From Chitinophaga pinensis (lineage in GTDB: Bacteria > Bacteroidota > Bacteroidia > Chitinophagales > UBA10324), in NCBI GenBank assembly GCA_945903305.1, contig CAMDOA010000012.1, positions 1-56,544 on the forward strand: DNA of 56,544 nucleotides. The letters run 5' to 3'. The position numbers were made by a program, and so were the translations under genes. Under the pieces are notes generated by a model. That model was given only the letters and a program-made list of their open reading frames with translations. It had not been told where the DNA came from and searched no databases. Below, piece by piece: positions 27,581 to 37,116 of this stretch (position 1 is its first letter; each line of letters begins with the position of its first letter).

Positions 27581-27964
27581 TTATGCTTCGGTGGTTTGAG
27601 TGGATGATGCTGCTCTGTTCTTACGCTCTTTTCCAACCAGGCCTGCTCTGCGCTTATCATTGTACTCAATGCCGTACTTATCCAGAGCGGTGGTTAAAAA
27701 GCGAAGAATGTTTTCGTCGCGTTTGTATTCCACTTCTAATTTGGCTATCGCCTGGGTATCTACTGCAAATTCAATAATGTAGTAGATGCCATTTGATTTT
27801 GCCATAATAGGATAAGCTAATTGCTTAAGTCCCCAATTGCGCTCCTCGACGATTGTGGCGCCATGGTCCTGAAGGAGTTTCTTGTACTTTTTAACCGCTT
27901 TATTCAAATCGTCTTCGCCCAAAATTGGTGAGAAAATGATGACGGTTTCGTAGTTGTTAATCAT
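27581..27964 (-). CDS. rpsF: 30S ribosomal protein S6
   Basis: The protein has 127 residues. The start NNYETVIIFSP and the RNWGLKQLAYPI segment are conserved in S6, followed by GIYYIIEFAVD and a variable Lys/Arg/Thr-rich tail of about 25 residues. S6 heterodimerises with S18. It is first in the operon and is preceded by a good promoter at 27998-28027. Confidence 0.98.
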   Translation of the reverse strand: MINNYETVIIFSPILGEDDLNKAVKKYKKLLQDHGATIVEERNWGLKQLAYPIMAKSNGIYYIIEFAVDTQAIAKLEVEYKRDENILRFLTTALDKYGIEYNDKRRAGLVGKERKNRAASSTQTTEA

Positions 27965-27997
27965 GAATTGTTAGGTATGATTTTTTTTAGGGGACGG

Positions 27998-28027
27998 CAA
28001 AGATATACAAACACGCAAAACCGCCAA
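27998..28027 (-). promoter_or_regulatory. Promoter of the rpsF operon
   Basis: On the minus strand there is TTG at 28027-28025, exactly 19 bases, then TATCTTTG at 28005-27998. This is a full match to the Bacteroidota TTG-N19-TAnnTTTG pattern, the best in the window. The predicted leader is about 30 nt and includes a run of A. Confidence 0.75.
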
Positions 28028-28226
28028 CAATTGTTTGATTTTTCTTTTCTATGTTAGTATGAATAAAATTTGATTCCGGCTTTTTGAAATCATTTCAACT
28101 TAATATTGCATTCAATTTCGTTAGTTGCTCTTTTAAAAATTACTTTTAGCTTGAAGATATGCAGTTTCATGCAATGTAAAGGTATATTGATGAACACGAT
28201 GAAATTTACTGTTGTCAATTAAAAAA

Positions 28227-29126
28227 ATGGATGAAAATAGAAGCCCGGTAAGTCAAGTGTTTAAAAAATTAACAAATAAATACCGACTTGTAATAATGAA
28301 TGACGAAACTTTTGAAGAAGTTTCTTCATTTCGCTTATCACGAGTGAACATTTATATATTACTGAGTACAATAATTGTAATCATTGTCACTTTCATTACT
28401 TCAGCAATAGTATTTACCCCGTTAAAGGAATACATACCCGGTTATTCAAGCACAAGCAATAAAAGAGAAATTATTAGCCTTCGTATGAAAACGGATAGTA
28501 TGGAGTTGGCAGTCAAGGCACACGATCTTTATGTAATGAATCTCGAAAACATAATTAATAATGGAGAACCAATAGTGAAAATTGACACTCCGGTTATTGA
28601 TGTAGAGGCCGTTCATCAATATGATAGTATTGATTTAAAAAAAATTGAACCAATGGAATCAAAACTGCGCGAAAATGTAGAGAATGAAAGCAGTTTCATG
28701 TTGAATCTTGATTTAGCAAAAGATCAGATTGGTAAAAAATTTAGTTCGATAGCTGAGTTTCATTTTTTTCAACCTGTAAAGGGATATGTAACGGCTGCTT
28801 TTGCTCCGAAAGAAGAACATTATGGAATAGATATAGTGGCTCCGGAAAACGAAGCAATCAAAACAACATTGGATGGAGTAGTTGTCTTTGCTAATTGGAC
28901 CACAGAAACCGGATATGTAATTGCCATTCAACACTCAAACAATTTAATATCTTTGTACAAGCATAATTCAGTTTTGATGAAAAAAGAAGGTGCTTATGTA
29001 AAAGCCGGTGATGTGATAGCTATAATCGGAAACACCGGTGAGCAAACTTCAGGGCCTCATCTGCATTTTGAATTATGGTACAAAGGGTTACCGCTGAACC
29101 CACAGGAATACATTGTTTTCAATTAA
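28227..29126 (+). CDS. M23 family metallopeptidase, membrane-anchored
   Basis: The protein has 299 residues from the ATG at 28227 (an upstream in-frame TTG at 28212 is less likely). A cytoplasmic N-tail of about 40 residues precedes one membrane helix (IYILLSTIIVIIVTFITSAIVF). After a mostly helical stalk comes the LytM domain, with the zinc ligands in HYGIDIVAP and GPHLHFELW and an active-site His in YKHNS. All key residues are present, so peptidoglycan endopeptidase activity is likely. The bactofilin gene follows after 13 bp; paired M23 peptidases and bactofilins shape the cell wall in other bacteria. Confidence 0.92.
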   Translation: MDENRSPVSQVFKKLTNKYRLVIMNDETFEEVSSFRLSRVNIYILLSTIIVIIVTFITSAIVFTPLKEYIPGYSSTSNKREIISLRMKTDSMELAVKAHDLYVMNLENIINNGEPIVKIDTPVIDVEAVHQYDSIDLKKIEPMESKLRENVENESSFMLNLDLAKDQIGKKFSSIAEFHFFQPVKGYVTAAFAPKEEHYGIDIVAPENEAIKTTLDGVVVFANWTTETGYVIAIQHSNNLISLYKHNSVLMKKEGAYVKAGDVIAIIGNTGEQTSGPHLHFELWYKGLPLNPQEYIVFN

Positions 29127-29139
29127 AAAATTAAAAATC

Positions 29140-29589
29140 ATGTTTAACAAACAAACATCAGACAACAATCAAATGAAAGTGCAACAATCGAATTCGTTGG
29201 CAACAAATTCAAGTGCCGTAAATATTATTGGACAAGGCACCTCCATTCAAGGCGAAATTGTTTGCGACGGCGATATTCGTATTGATGGAATGGTTAAAGG
29301 AACTGTTACTTCAAAGGCTAAAATTGTAATCGGGATTACCGGTTCTGTTGATGGCGATATCATTTGCGACAATGCCGATATCAGTGGAAAAATTTTTGGA
29401 ACAGTGGAAGTTGATGAATTGCTTTTTTTAAAATCATCGGCTTACATTGAAGGAAACATAACCACCGGAAAATTTGTAGTTGAAACAGGAGCCAAGTTCA
29501 ATGGCAGTTGCCGTATGGGAGTGAAAGAAATAAAGCCAGGTGAAAAACACAATCCCCAACAACAAGAACTCAGAAAAGAAGCAGTCTGA
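29140..29589 (+). CDS. Bactofilin (polymer-forming cytoskeletal protein)
   Basis: The protein has 149 residues from the ATG at 29140 (a TTG at 29113 overlaps the M23 gene and is less likely). Residues about 30-125 form the beta-helix DUF583 domain: GQGTSIQGEIVCDGDIRIDG, VKGTVTSKAKIVIG, DGDIICDNADISGKIFGTV, then SSAYIEGNI. Bactofilins self-assemble into filaments without nucleotide and place wall enzymes. It follows the M23 gene and overlaps atpZ by 50 bp. Confidence 0.95.
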   Translation: MFNKQTSDNNQMKVQQSNSLATNSSAVNIIGQGTSIQGEIVCDGDIRIDGMVKGTVTSKAKIVIGITGSVDGDIICDNADISGKIFGTVEVDELLFLKSSAYIEGNITTGKFVVETGAKFNGSCRMGVKEIKPGEKHNPQQQELRKEAV

Positions 29590-29779
29590 TGCTTCAACCT
29601 ACGCTAAATATTCAAGCTTGGGTTTTCAATTAATTGCCGCTGTGATGGTTGGATTTGCAGCAGGATATTTTATCGATTCATTTTTTCATTTACAATTACC
29701 GATATTTAAAACACTGTTTTCGTTCGGTGGTGTTTTATTAGGTTTGTATATTGTTATTAAAGAAGTTTTAAAACCTTGA
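29540..29779 (+). CDS. atpZ: AtpZ/AtpI family protein
   Basis: The protein has 79 residues with two membrane helices (GFQLIAAVMVGFAAGYFID and LFSFGGVLLGLYIVI) and the short conserved K.SSLGFQ motif before them. AtpZ helps assembly or Mg import for F-type ATP synthase. The start is GTG at 29540, 50 bp inside the bactofilin gene; no later start in frame would keep the N-terminus. In many Bacteroidota this gene sits between bactofilin and the atpI-like gene that leads into atpB. Confidence 0.88.
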   Translation: MKNTIPNNKNSEKKQSDASTYAKYSSLGFQLIAAVMVGFAAGYFIDSFFHLQLPIFKTLFSFGGVLLGLYIVIKEVLKP

Positions 29780-30177
29780 ACTCATTAAAATCATATTGGA
29801 GAAAATACTTTGCTGTCACTTTCATGATGGCTTTGTTTTGTATTGCAGTGTCGCAATTGGATAAAATGCAACCGTTTGAGAATTTCACCTATTCCATTTT
29901 TATTTTTTATGCAGTACTCAGTCCGTTGTTATTTTGGTGGGCATCGAAAGGAATTTTGAGTAACAACAATTATAAATTTATCACAGCCATTACCGGCAGC
30001 ATGACAGTGAAATTGTTGTTGAGCCTGGTATTTATCGTAGCATATGCTTTTTTGTTTAAACCTGGAAAACCTTATTTCATTATTCCGTTTTTTATTGACT
30101 ATAGTTGTTATACCATTTTGGAAGTTGTTGAGATGATGAAGCTTACCAAAATCGCGAACCGGAAATCGGAGAAATGA
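29776..30177 (+). CDS. AtpI-like four-helix membrane protein
   Basis: The protein has 133 residues with four predicted membrane helices (about 10-28, 38-56, 66-90 and 97-115). It starts with TTG at 29776, overlapping the atpZ TGA as TTGA. Its position and topology match the poorly conserved protein that precedes atpB in Bacteroidota ATP synthase operons. The family assignment rests mainly on context. Confidence 0.65.
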   Translation: MNSLKSYWRKYFAVTFMMALFCIAVSQLDKMQPFENFTYSIFIFYAVLSPLLFWWASKGILSNNNYKFITAITGSMTVKLLLSLVFIVAYAFLFKPGKPYFIIPFFIDYSCYTILEVVEMMKLTKIANRKSEK

Positions 30178-30794
30178 GTTCAGAAGCAAAAAATAAAATT
30201 GCCGTAGTTCTTCATCCTTTCGTTCCACAAAAATCATTACCACTGCTTGTAAACTGGATTGACGAATACAAAATAAAAGTCATCATTACACCAAACAGAA
30301 AAACAGTGATGGGCGATTATCGTTCACCCGATTATTCAAGAGGACATGTGATTACAGTAAATGGAACTTTAAACCCGTTTGCGTTCACAATTACATTCGT
30401 TCATGAGGTTGCCCATTTAATTGTTTGGCTGAAACACCGGGGCAAAGTTTTGTCGCATGGTGTGGAATGGAAAAATGATTTTAAAGAATTGATGAAGCCT
30501 TTGTTACTTCAGGAAATTTTTCCGGAAGATGTTTCATCCGCATTGCAAAAATATTTAAGGAATCCTGCAGCTAGTTCGTGTTACGATATTGCTTTAACAA
30601 AAACTTTAGCCAGATATAATAAAAGGGAAACTCTTCACCTGGAAGATATTATCGAAGGAAGTGAATTCATTGCCCACGATGGCAGGGCTTATATAAAAGG
30701 AAAAAAATTACGAAAGCGATATGTATGCATGAATGTTTCAACTAAATCGGCGTATTTATTTTCTCCTGTAGCTGAAATAAAAATGATTAAATAA
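30174..30794 (+). CDS. SprT-like zinc metalloprotease domain protein
   Basis: The protein has 206 residues. The zinc motif HEVAHLIVW, then SHGVEWKNDFKELM with the third ligand, fit the SprT family. CYDIALTKT and KRYVCMNVSTK lie in the C-terminal half; the typical zinc ribbon of Spartan/SprT is not complete. Related proteins act on DNA-protein crosslinks, but a role here is only inferred. The ATG overlaps the TGA of the atpI-like gene as ATGA, so it is the fifth gene in a row from the M23 gene, where atpB would be expected. Confidence 0.85.
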   Translation: MSSEAKNKIAVVLHPFVPQKSLPLLVNWIDEYKIKVIITPNRKTVMGDYRSPDYSRGHVITVNGTLNPFAFTITFVHEVAHLIVWLKHRGKVLSHGVEWKNDFKELMKPLLLQEIFPEDVSSALQKYLRNPAASSCYDIALTKTLARYNKRETLHLEDIIEGSEFIAHDGRAYIKGKKLRKRYVCMNVSTKSAYLFSPVAEIKMIK

Positions 30795-30796
30795 AA

Positions 30797-30825
30797 ATCC
30801 CGCTTCTCATAATGAGAAACGGGAT
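30797..30825. terminator. Bidirectional terminator between SprT-like and T9SS genes
   Basis: A stem-loop ATCCCG-C-TTCTCAT/ATGAGAA-A-CGGGAT has 13 pairs and one mismatch. On the minus strand it is followed by TTTTTATTT; on the plus strand by a weaker T-rich stretch. It lies between the stop codons of two convergent genes and would serve both. Confidence 0.85.
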
Positions 30826-30848
30826 TATGATTTTTGAATAATTAAAAA

Positions 30849-33800
30849 TTATTTATTGATGTTCAGTTTTTTTGTAATGACTCCATCATCGGTTTTTAAT
30901 GCCATGAAATAAATTCCTGATGCAATGTTCTCTATAGTGTAGCTGAAATCATTCTCACCTTGCTTCAATTCAATGATTGTATTTAAAATTTCCTGACTTA
31001 AAATATTGGTGATGCAAATTGAACCAGTTCCATCTGAATTTGAATTTATATTCAGATTAAAACTTCCGTTAGCAGGGTTTGGAAAAATTACAAAATCGTA
31101 ACCCGAATAAGTTGTTTCACTATTTTCTAATCTTAATTGTGTTGTAAAGGTTTGAATGGTTGACCAACCTGAATTTAGAGTGCCGTTGGCATTGCAATCG
31201 CTCCTCATTCTGATTTCATAAGTAGTACTGTTTATCAACCCACTCAATGTTTTTGAAACTGCCGGTGCATTGATTGCTGAGGTTGTCCAGGTAGTGATAC
31301 CTTGAATGCGATGTTGTATTCGATACTTCATTGCGCAAGTATTACCGGTCCAATTTACAGTTGTATTTGTTTGAGTAATGTTCGTAAAATTAATAGCAGC
31401 TGGTTTAGCGCAATTACATAGGGTTGTAAAAGTTTGAATAGTTGAATAGGCTGAAGCAACAGTCCCGGTTGAATTGCAATCAGTTCGAACGCGATATTCA
31501 TAGGTAGTAAGTGCAAGAAGCGTTGAAATTGTTTTAGTAACTGTAGGAGCATTTACTGCAATTGTTGACCAGGTTGTAGCACCTGTCACGCGAATCTGAA
31601 TTCGGTATTTTACAGCGCAGGTATTTCCTGTCCAGGCAATTGTTACTTTATTTCCTGTAATACTTGATGCGGTTATATTAGTTGGTATAGCACATGAAGT
31701 TGAAGAAATAGAAATAGCCGAATTTCCAGTGCATCCGTTTGCATCTGTTACTGTTAAAGAATACGAACCAACAATCGCCAGAATGGAAGTGGTTGTTTCC
31801 CCGGTATTCCAGATATATGAGTATGGACCAGTTCCGCCACTGGTAAGTGAATTCAGAGTTGTAGTACCGGAAGCACAAATTGAATTTCCGGATGCTGAAG
31901 TAACAGAAAGAACAGGAGGGGAGGTAATTGAAAAATTTGTTCCGTTATCGGAGCCAACCACACTAGGGTTTGAACTAACAATTCTTACTCTGTAAGCTGC
32001 TCCATCAACAACCGAGAAAGGAATTGTAACAATTACACTTCCGTTGTTTGAAATTGATGCTAATAATCCAATTGTATCCGCTGAAGCAAAACTTCCAACT
32101 TCATTGCTCAATTGAACAGTATAAATATTTCCTGCATTGTAAGTTCCTGTTGATGTAAACGGAACTGACGAAACTGTTCCTTTACAAAATGAAGAGGATG
32201 ATAGAGTTCCTGTTGATAATGTGTTCGCCGCCACTCTTCCGAAAGTAAATGCATTAAAAGCGGAAACAATAGTTGAAGTAATTGAACCGGCAGTTGCATT
32301 TCCTGCTGAAAAAAATTTGCCTGCATTGGTCCAGGACGAACCACTCCAAGAGGCTACCCTTAATCCAATGGTATCTGCAAATGCGCTGGCTGCTTCCCAA
32401 TTCAATTTCACTTTTGCATCAGCCGGTGTTGCGCCGCTTCTTGTTAATAAAACATGTTCAATATTGCTGACATATATAATCGGAGCAGTAACTGAAATTG
32501 TATTTGAAAATGCGGAAGCTAAATATTGCCCGGTCCATATTGTAGAATTTGAAGTTAAAGGGATCACTTCGAAATTTCTGAAAGATGTGGCATCACCAGT
32601 TGGAAATGTAAACGCACTTGTTGAAGTGGTTGTTTTAGATATTGGTCCATTTACATAACTACCAGCACTTGCGCCTGCATGATTTCCGCTTGAACCTAAA
32701 ACTAATTTAGCGGCAGTAAATGTGTTTAGTTTCCCGAGTATAAACACAACAATTGCATTGACATTAATGTCTGTTACACAATTAATTCCATTAGCATTAT
32801 TAATTGTCAGGTTACCCCAGTTTGTTGATGTGCCACCAATATTTTGACTGACAGTTCCATTAAAAATAATTCCTCCTGATCCGCCGACGCCAGCATTTAA
32901 CACTACATTTTTCTTTGCATTAATACTAAAGCTACTCATTGATAATGCAGATGAGCAATGAATGGAATCATTAACTGTAATGGTTCCTAGCATTGATTTA
33001 GAGCCGATATTATCAATAAATAATTTATTATAAGTTCTGGTTGTAATGGTTTGAGCAACAGATGAACTGTATAAAATTTTCCCCGAATTATTTATTGCAC
33101 TCAAGTTCCAGTTGAAATCGGCAGTTCGGTTTTTTATTGAAACATTACTAACCGCATCAGTCAATAAACCATTTCCAAGTGTTGAATTTAAAACTTTAAT
33201 GGCTCCATTTGTTCCAAATAAAAGCAATGGGCCTGCAGTTGAAACAAAGCCAGTAGAATCGGTTTCAGTTTCGGAGCCGGCAATTTCTCCTCCACTATCT
33301 ACAATTAAAATTCCATTTACTTTTAATGTATCGTTTGAATGAATCGCCATTGAACTGCCATTTACAATTTCGCGAACACCATTCACTACCCAGTCAGCAG
33401 CAGATTCAGAAATCAGTGCAACAATCGGATCGCCAATTAGTGGTGCTGAATTTTGTATCGGGGCATCAAAAACATTGAAGGGAACATTCCATGTTTTGGG
33501 TGAAGCAGCAGTTCCGCCGTTCAATGTTATTACCGGATGTGTTCCTAAAGAATCAAACAAACCGAAGTAAAATGATTTGATAAAAATATCCTGAGATGTA
33601 AGCGGAATGTCGATGGTATAACTCTTTAAATATTGAATGTAAACATTTCCGGAAAAATTTAACTGAGGTCTTTTCGGATCGGTGCCAGTGTAAAGTCTTG
33701 AGTTGCCAACAATGCCCAAAAGGTCGGGAATATTTACATCGCCAATGATGTTGCAAATGGTTTTATTGTTAGCCCCACCATCAGAATTAGGACCAAGCAT

Positions 33801-34643
33801 AGCAAAAGCAATTGCTGAATTTGATTGACTCATATTCGGCGATTGAAATACTCCATTCACAGTAAATGTTTCTCCTGCATTGGTGGCATCATTCATTATT
33901 AACGCAGTATTAACATTAATCGTAACCGAACCGCTACCAATATCAATGGATGATGACATGATTGAAGTTGCTGAACCCATTCTTAAATGCCCCACTGTAT
34001 GTGTGAGTGTGCTGTTGTTCTGTCCATTCAAAATCATTAATCCTCTAGATATAATTAATGAATCAACAACAGTAAACGAAGTTAAAACTTTAGTTGTGTT
34101 TGTAATTGTACTTGAGAAAGCCCCACCTCCATAAGTAATTGAAAAAGTTCCTCCGGTATTATTGAGCTTAAATTTGTTGAATGTGGTAGTTCCTGTCCCG
34201 TTTATAGTTTGCGCTATTGCTCCACCAAAAACTACATTGCAAACATTTGTGCCATTCACCATGTTGAAAGTTCCATTGTTAGTGAAAGTATTCCCGTTAT
34301 AATTCAAGGTACTTGTGGTTGCTGTTCCGGGTGCTATGCAATTAAAAATGCCACCGGCATTTATGGTAAATGATCCGGTTATGGTAAATGCTCTTCCGGT
34401 TCCTGTGGCATCAAAACTTAATGTTCCATTCACAATAACAATTGCTATGCTTGGTGGATTTATATTAATGGTTATAACATGACCGACACTAATTGTAATA
34501 TTATCTGAAGCTAACGGAACCGATCCACCCCACACGGCCGCGTTGTTCCAGTTTCCGGAAGCCACAGTTACTTTATTAGCAGCATAAATTGAAATATTTG
34601 CGATGAGCAAAAAAGCAGTAAGCAATAAACAAATTCGTCTCAT
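30849..34643 (-). CDS. Large secreted T9SS protein with beta-helix, SprB-like repeat and two FN3 domains
   Basis: The protein has 1264 residues. A signal peptide (about 1-21, ending YA) is followed by a long beta-rich region that opens like G8-type beta-helix proteins (VASGNWNNAAVWGG). At about 905-985 there is one SprB-like repeat (YSYIWNTGETTTS), then two fibronectin type III domains (about 990-1080 and 1085-1175) that share a W.GNTCA.KYRIQ core and appear to be a duplication. The last about 80 residues form a T9SS type A signal (FPNPANGSF, then IASGIYF). It is likely a surface or extracellular adhesin or scaffold. Partner and ligand are not known. Confidence 0.9.
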   Translation of the reverse strand: MRRICLLLTAFLLIANISIYAANKVTVASGNWNNAAVWGGSVPLASDNITISVGHVITININPPSIAIVIVNGTLSFDATGTGRAFTITGSFTINAGGIFNCIAPGTATTSTLNYNGNTFTNNGTFNMVNGTNVCNVVFGGAIAQTINGTGTTTFNKFKLNNTGGTFSITYGGGAFSSTITNTTKVLTSFTVVDSLIISRGLMILNGQNNSTLTHTVGHLRMGSATSIMSSSIDIGSGSVTINVNTALIMNDATNAGETFTVNGVFQSPNMSQSNSAIAFAMLGPNSDGGANNKTICNIIGDVNIPDLLGIVGNSRLYTGTDPKRPQLNFSGNVYIQYLKSYTIDIPLTSQDIFIKSFYFGLFDSLGTHPVITLNGGTAASPKTWNVPFNVFDAPIQNSAPLIGDPIVALISESAADWVVNGVREIVNGSSMAIHSNDTLKVNGILIVDSGGEIAGSETETDSTGFVSTAGPLLLFGTNGAIKVLNSTLGNGLLTDAVSNVSIKNRTADFNWNLSAINNSGKILYSSSVAQTITTRTYNKLFIDNIGSKSMLGTITVNDSIHCSSALSMSSFSINAKKNVVLNAGVGGSGGIIFNGTVSQNIGGTSTNWGNLTINNANGINCVTDINVNAIVVFILGKLNTFTAAKLVLGSSGNHAGASAGSYVNGPISKTTTSTSAFTFPTGDATSFRNFEVIPLTSNSTIWTGQYLASAFSNTISVTAPIIYVSNIEHVLLTRSGATPADAKVKLNWEAASAFADTIGLRVASWSGSSWTNAGKFFSAGNATAGSITSTIVSAFNAFTFGRVAANTLSTGTLSSSSFCKGTVSSVPFTSTGTYNAGNIYTVQLSNEVGSFASADTIGLLASISNNGSVIVTIPFSVVDGAAYRVRIVSSNPSVVGSDNGTNFSITSPPVLSVTSASGNSICASGTTTLNSLTSGGTGPYSYIWNTGETTTSILAIVGSYSLTVTDANGCTGNSAISISSTSCAIPTNITASSITGNKVTIAWTGNTCAVKYRIQIRVTGATTWSTIAVNAPTVTKTISTLLALTTYEYRVRTDCNSTGTVASAYSTIQTFTTLCNCAKPAAINFTNITQTNTTVNWTGNTCAMKYRIQHRIQGITTWTTSAINAPAVSKTLSGLINSTTYEIRMRSDCNANGTLNSGWSTIQTFTTQLRLENSETTYSGYDFVIFPNPANGSFNLNINSNSDGTGSICITNILSQEILNTIIELKQGENDFSYTIENIASGIYFMALKTDDGVITKKLNINK

Positions 34644-34722
34644 GGTTATTTAATTTTGGTTTGTGCGAGCAAGATAGAAATTTAGTTTGCTCAGCAAATA
34701 AAATTTTAACCGATGGTATTCT

Positions 34723-36027
34723 TTATTTCTGACAACTATCAATAAACAACTTCAGTAATTTTTCTAAATCATTGAACTTAGTGAGTGGTAAAGTCTCTGC
34801 ACGGTCATATACATCGTGATAAGCGCTGATGCCACCGAGTGTGTAAATAAAAAAACAACGAACACCTTTTTCAGAAAACGGATAATGATCACTGTTGGCA
34901 GCTTTACCTCTTGGCTGAACACTTTTTAATAAAAGATTTTCATCATTTATTTTAACAAGATTGTCGAAGTCACTTTTAAATTCGGTTGCGTTCACTACTT
35001 TAATTCCTTCTTCGCCTGTTCCCATAATATCCATATTTATAAGGAAGCGGATTTTATTTAAACTGATTAACGGATATTGAACAAAAAATTGCGATCCTAC
35101 CAAACCAACTTCTTCTCCGCCAAATGCAATAAACACCATGGTGTATTCCGGACGGTGTTCCATTTTTGAATAATATCGGGCAAGTGAAAGTAGCATGGCA
35201 ATTCCACTTGCATTATCGTTAGCACCTGGAAAATAGGTAGCATTTCCTAATGCACCCAGATGATCGTAATGTGCAGTAAGTACAATAATAGAATCAGGTT
35301 TTCGGGTGCCGTGTATGTATCCAATTACATTCTGCGATTGCACTTTCAATAATTTGTTTTGAATATCGAGGGTAATTGTTTGTACGGTTTTGTTGAACGA
35401 ACTTTTTAAAATTATCAGGTGTACAAATGGTTTTACTTCCATTGACATATTCATTGTCAGTTTGCTGCTATTAAGTTCTATGAACCCTGCTGCACCAAAT
35501 CCATTTTTTTCTTTCACCGTTTTTATAAGTGATTTTATACCGCCTCCCACTTTTGTGCTGTCGTCAATAATTAAAATAGTTTTTGAGTCCGCAACAGCAT
35601 ACTGCCAGCTTCCATCTGCGCTTTGCGTTGCAATAGCTTCAATTTTTATTAATTTAAATTTCCCTTTCTTTCCCTTACTCTCTGCCGAAACGATATAATC
35701 TATTCCGGGAGTTAAGTTTTTATCATCCAGTTTCACCACCATTTTTCCTGGGAAAGTATTTACATCCATCATAAATGATTGAAAGTATCCACCGCGATTT
35801 GCAGAAACACCATATTCATAAAACTGATCAGCAATGTATGCGGCAGCTTTTGTGTCGCCGTTGTTTACATACCCACGACCAAAAAAATATGAAGAGGAGA
35901 GGGTGTCAATTATTTTTTTTGCATAAGCACTGTCTTGAGCATTGCAAATTTTATTGTTGAATATTTCAACAAACAAGCAAAAGAAAATAAATGAAAAGGA
36001 GAGCCTACGAATGCAAAGTGAACTCAT
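34723..36027 (-). CDS. M28 family zinc peptidase, secreted
   Basis: The protein has 434 residues with a signal peptide (about 1-31). Zinc ligands are visible in order: AHYDHLG, GANDNASG, GGEEVGLVGS, NMDIMG and SDHYPF. This is the aminopeptidase Y/S type fold that trims N-terminal residues from peptides, probably in the periplasm or outside. The N-terminal about 170 residues hold a domain of unknown fold before the catalytic core. The ATG overlaps the last 23 bases of purS, so the two are probably co-transcribed. Confidence 0.92.
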   Translation of the reverse strand: MSSLCIRRLSFSFIFFCLFVEIFNNKICNAQDSAYAKKIIDTLSSSYFFGRGYVNNGDTKAAAYIADQFYEYGVSANRGGYFQSFMMDVNTFPGKMVVKLDDKNLTPGIDYIVSAESKGKKGKFKLIKIEAIATQSADGSWQYAVADSKTILIIDDSTKVGGGIKSLIKTVKEKNGFGAAGFIELNSSKLTMNMSMEVKPFVHLIILKSSFNKTVQTITLDIQNKLLKVQSQNVIGYIHGTRKPDSIIVLTAHYDHLGALGNATYFPGANDNASGIAMLLSLARYYSKMEHRPEYTMVFIAFGGEEVGLVGSQFFVQYPLISLNKIRFLINMDIMGTGEEGIKVVNATEFKSDFDNLVKINDENLLLKSVQPRGKAANSDHYPFSEKGVRCFFIYTLGGISAYHDVYDRAETLPLTKFNDLEKLLKLFIDSCQK

Positions 36028-36253
36028 AATATTCCATCACCTGATTCGATAATAATTTTTTGCAGGCAGTTTCTACTTTTTCGTTGGCGATTTTTTCTGT
36101 TTCTGCTTCTATCTGAATCGTTATGTGTTTGCCGATGCGAACATCTTTAGCTTCGTTGATTCCGAGGTTTTTTAATCCTGATACAACGGCCTTGCCTTGC
36201 GGGTCGAGCAATTCTTTCAGTGGCATTACATTAATTTCTGCTGTGTAAATCAT
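36005..36253 (-). CDS. purS: Phosphoribosylformylglycinamidine synthase subunit PurS
   Basis: The protein has 82 residues. The small FGAM synthase subunit bridges PurQ and PurL in purine synthesis. MPLKELLDPQGKAVVSGLKNLGI and ITIQIEAETEKIANEKVE are typical of PurS. PurQ and PurL are not in the window. It is first of a pair with the M28 peptidase and 44 bp downstream of pssA. Confidence 0.9.
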   Translation of the reverse strand: MIYTAEINVMPLKELLDPQGKAVVSGLKNLGINEAKDVRIGKHITIQIEAETEKIANEKVETACKKLLSNQVMEYYEFTLHS

Positions 36254-36297
36254 TTTTTGATTTGATATTTTGTTGATGTATTGAATTTCTTTAAAAA

Positions 36298-37116
36298 TTA
36301 TTCAGATTTTATTATGAATGAATTGATAATAGAAAGAAGTATGTACGAGATTATTGCAAGTGCTAATCCGGTCCATTGCATGAAAAAAATCAGAAGCAAC
36401 GATAATAAAATAAAAATTACACGCAATTCATTTCCTTTCCAACCGAGCGATTTTATTTTTAATGAAAACATTTTTAATTCTGAAACCATCAGCCATGAAA
36501 ATAAAATGGTGATTCCATATAATATCCATTTGTTGAGTAACAGATTTCCTAAACCATAATCATTACCAATACAAATTATTGGAAGGCAAGCGATAAAAAT
36601 GGCACTGGCAGGAGAGGGCAATCCAACAAAATTTTCGTGTTGTCTTTCATCAATATTAAATTTTGCCAATCGCCAGCAAGCAGCACACGCAAGAATTAAC
36701 GCCGGCAATAAATATATTTTACTGATAAAATGATAATCGCCACTAAAAATCAAGTACCCTTTTGAATCAAATATGGTATCTGTAAAATAACTTCGCTCAA
36801 GTAGCTGATATACTATTATCGCCGGTAGCACCCCGAATGTGACCATATCGGCAAGTGAGTCGAGTTGTTTGCCAATGGCTGATTTTGCGTTTAACAAACG
36901 GGCAACAAAACCATCAAAGAAATCAATGATTGCGGCAAGCAGAATACAAAAGCAACTGGTAAATAACCGATTACTGATTTCGTAAGTATCATGAATTCCA
37001 TACTCCCCTTTTGCCATAAAAAAATATCGTTCATCGAAAGCATACAATATACCTATGCAACCTAAAGTAAGGTTGAGCAGTGTAAGCAGGTTCGGAATTT
37101 GTTTGATGAGTTTCAT
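36298..37116 (-). CDS. pssA: CDP-diacylglycerol-serine O-phosphatidyltransferase
   Basis: The protein has 272 residues. The CDP-alcohol phosphatidyltransferase motif DGFVARLL..KSAIGKQLDSLAD (D-G-x2-A-R-x8-G-x3-D-x3-D) is complete, and about six or seven hydrophobic helices follow the family pattern. It makes phosphatidylserine, the precursor of phosphatidylethanolamine, in the inner membrane. The length exceeds some short bacterial PssA proteins and matches the Bacteroidota form. It is upstream of purS on the same strand. Confidence 0.93.
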   Translation of the reverse strand: MKLIKQIPNLLTLLNLTLGCIGILYAFDERYFFMAKGEYGIHDTYEISNRLFTSCFCILLAAIIDFFDGFVARLLNAKSAIGKQLDSLADMVTFGVLPAIIVYQLLERSYFTDTIFDSKGYLIFSGDYHFISKIYLLPALILACAACWRLAKFNIDERQHENFVGLPSPASAIFIACLPIICIGNDYGLGNLLLNKWILYGITILFSWLMVSELKMFSLKIKSLGWKGNELRVIFILLSLLLIFFMQWTGLALAIISYILLSIINSFIIKSE

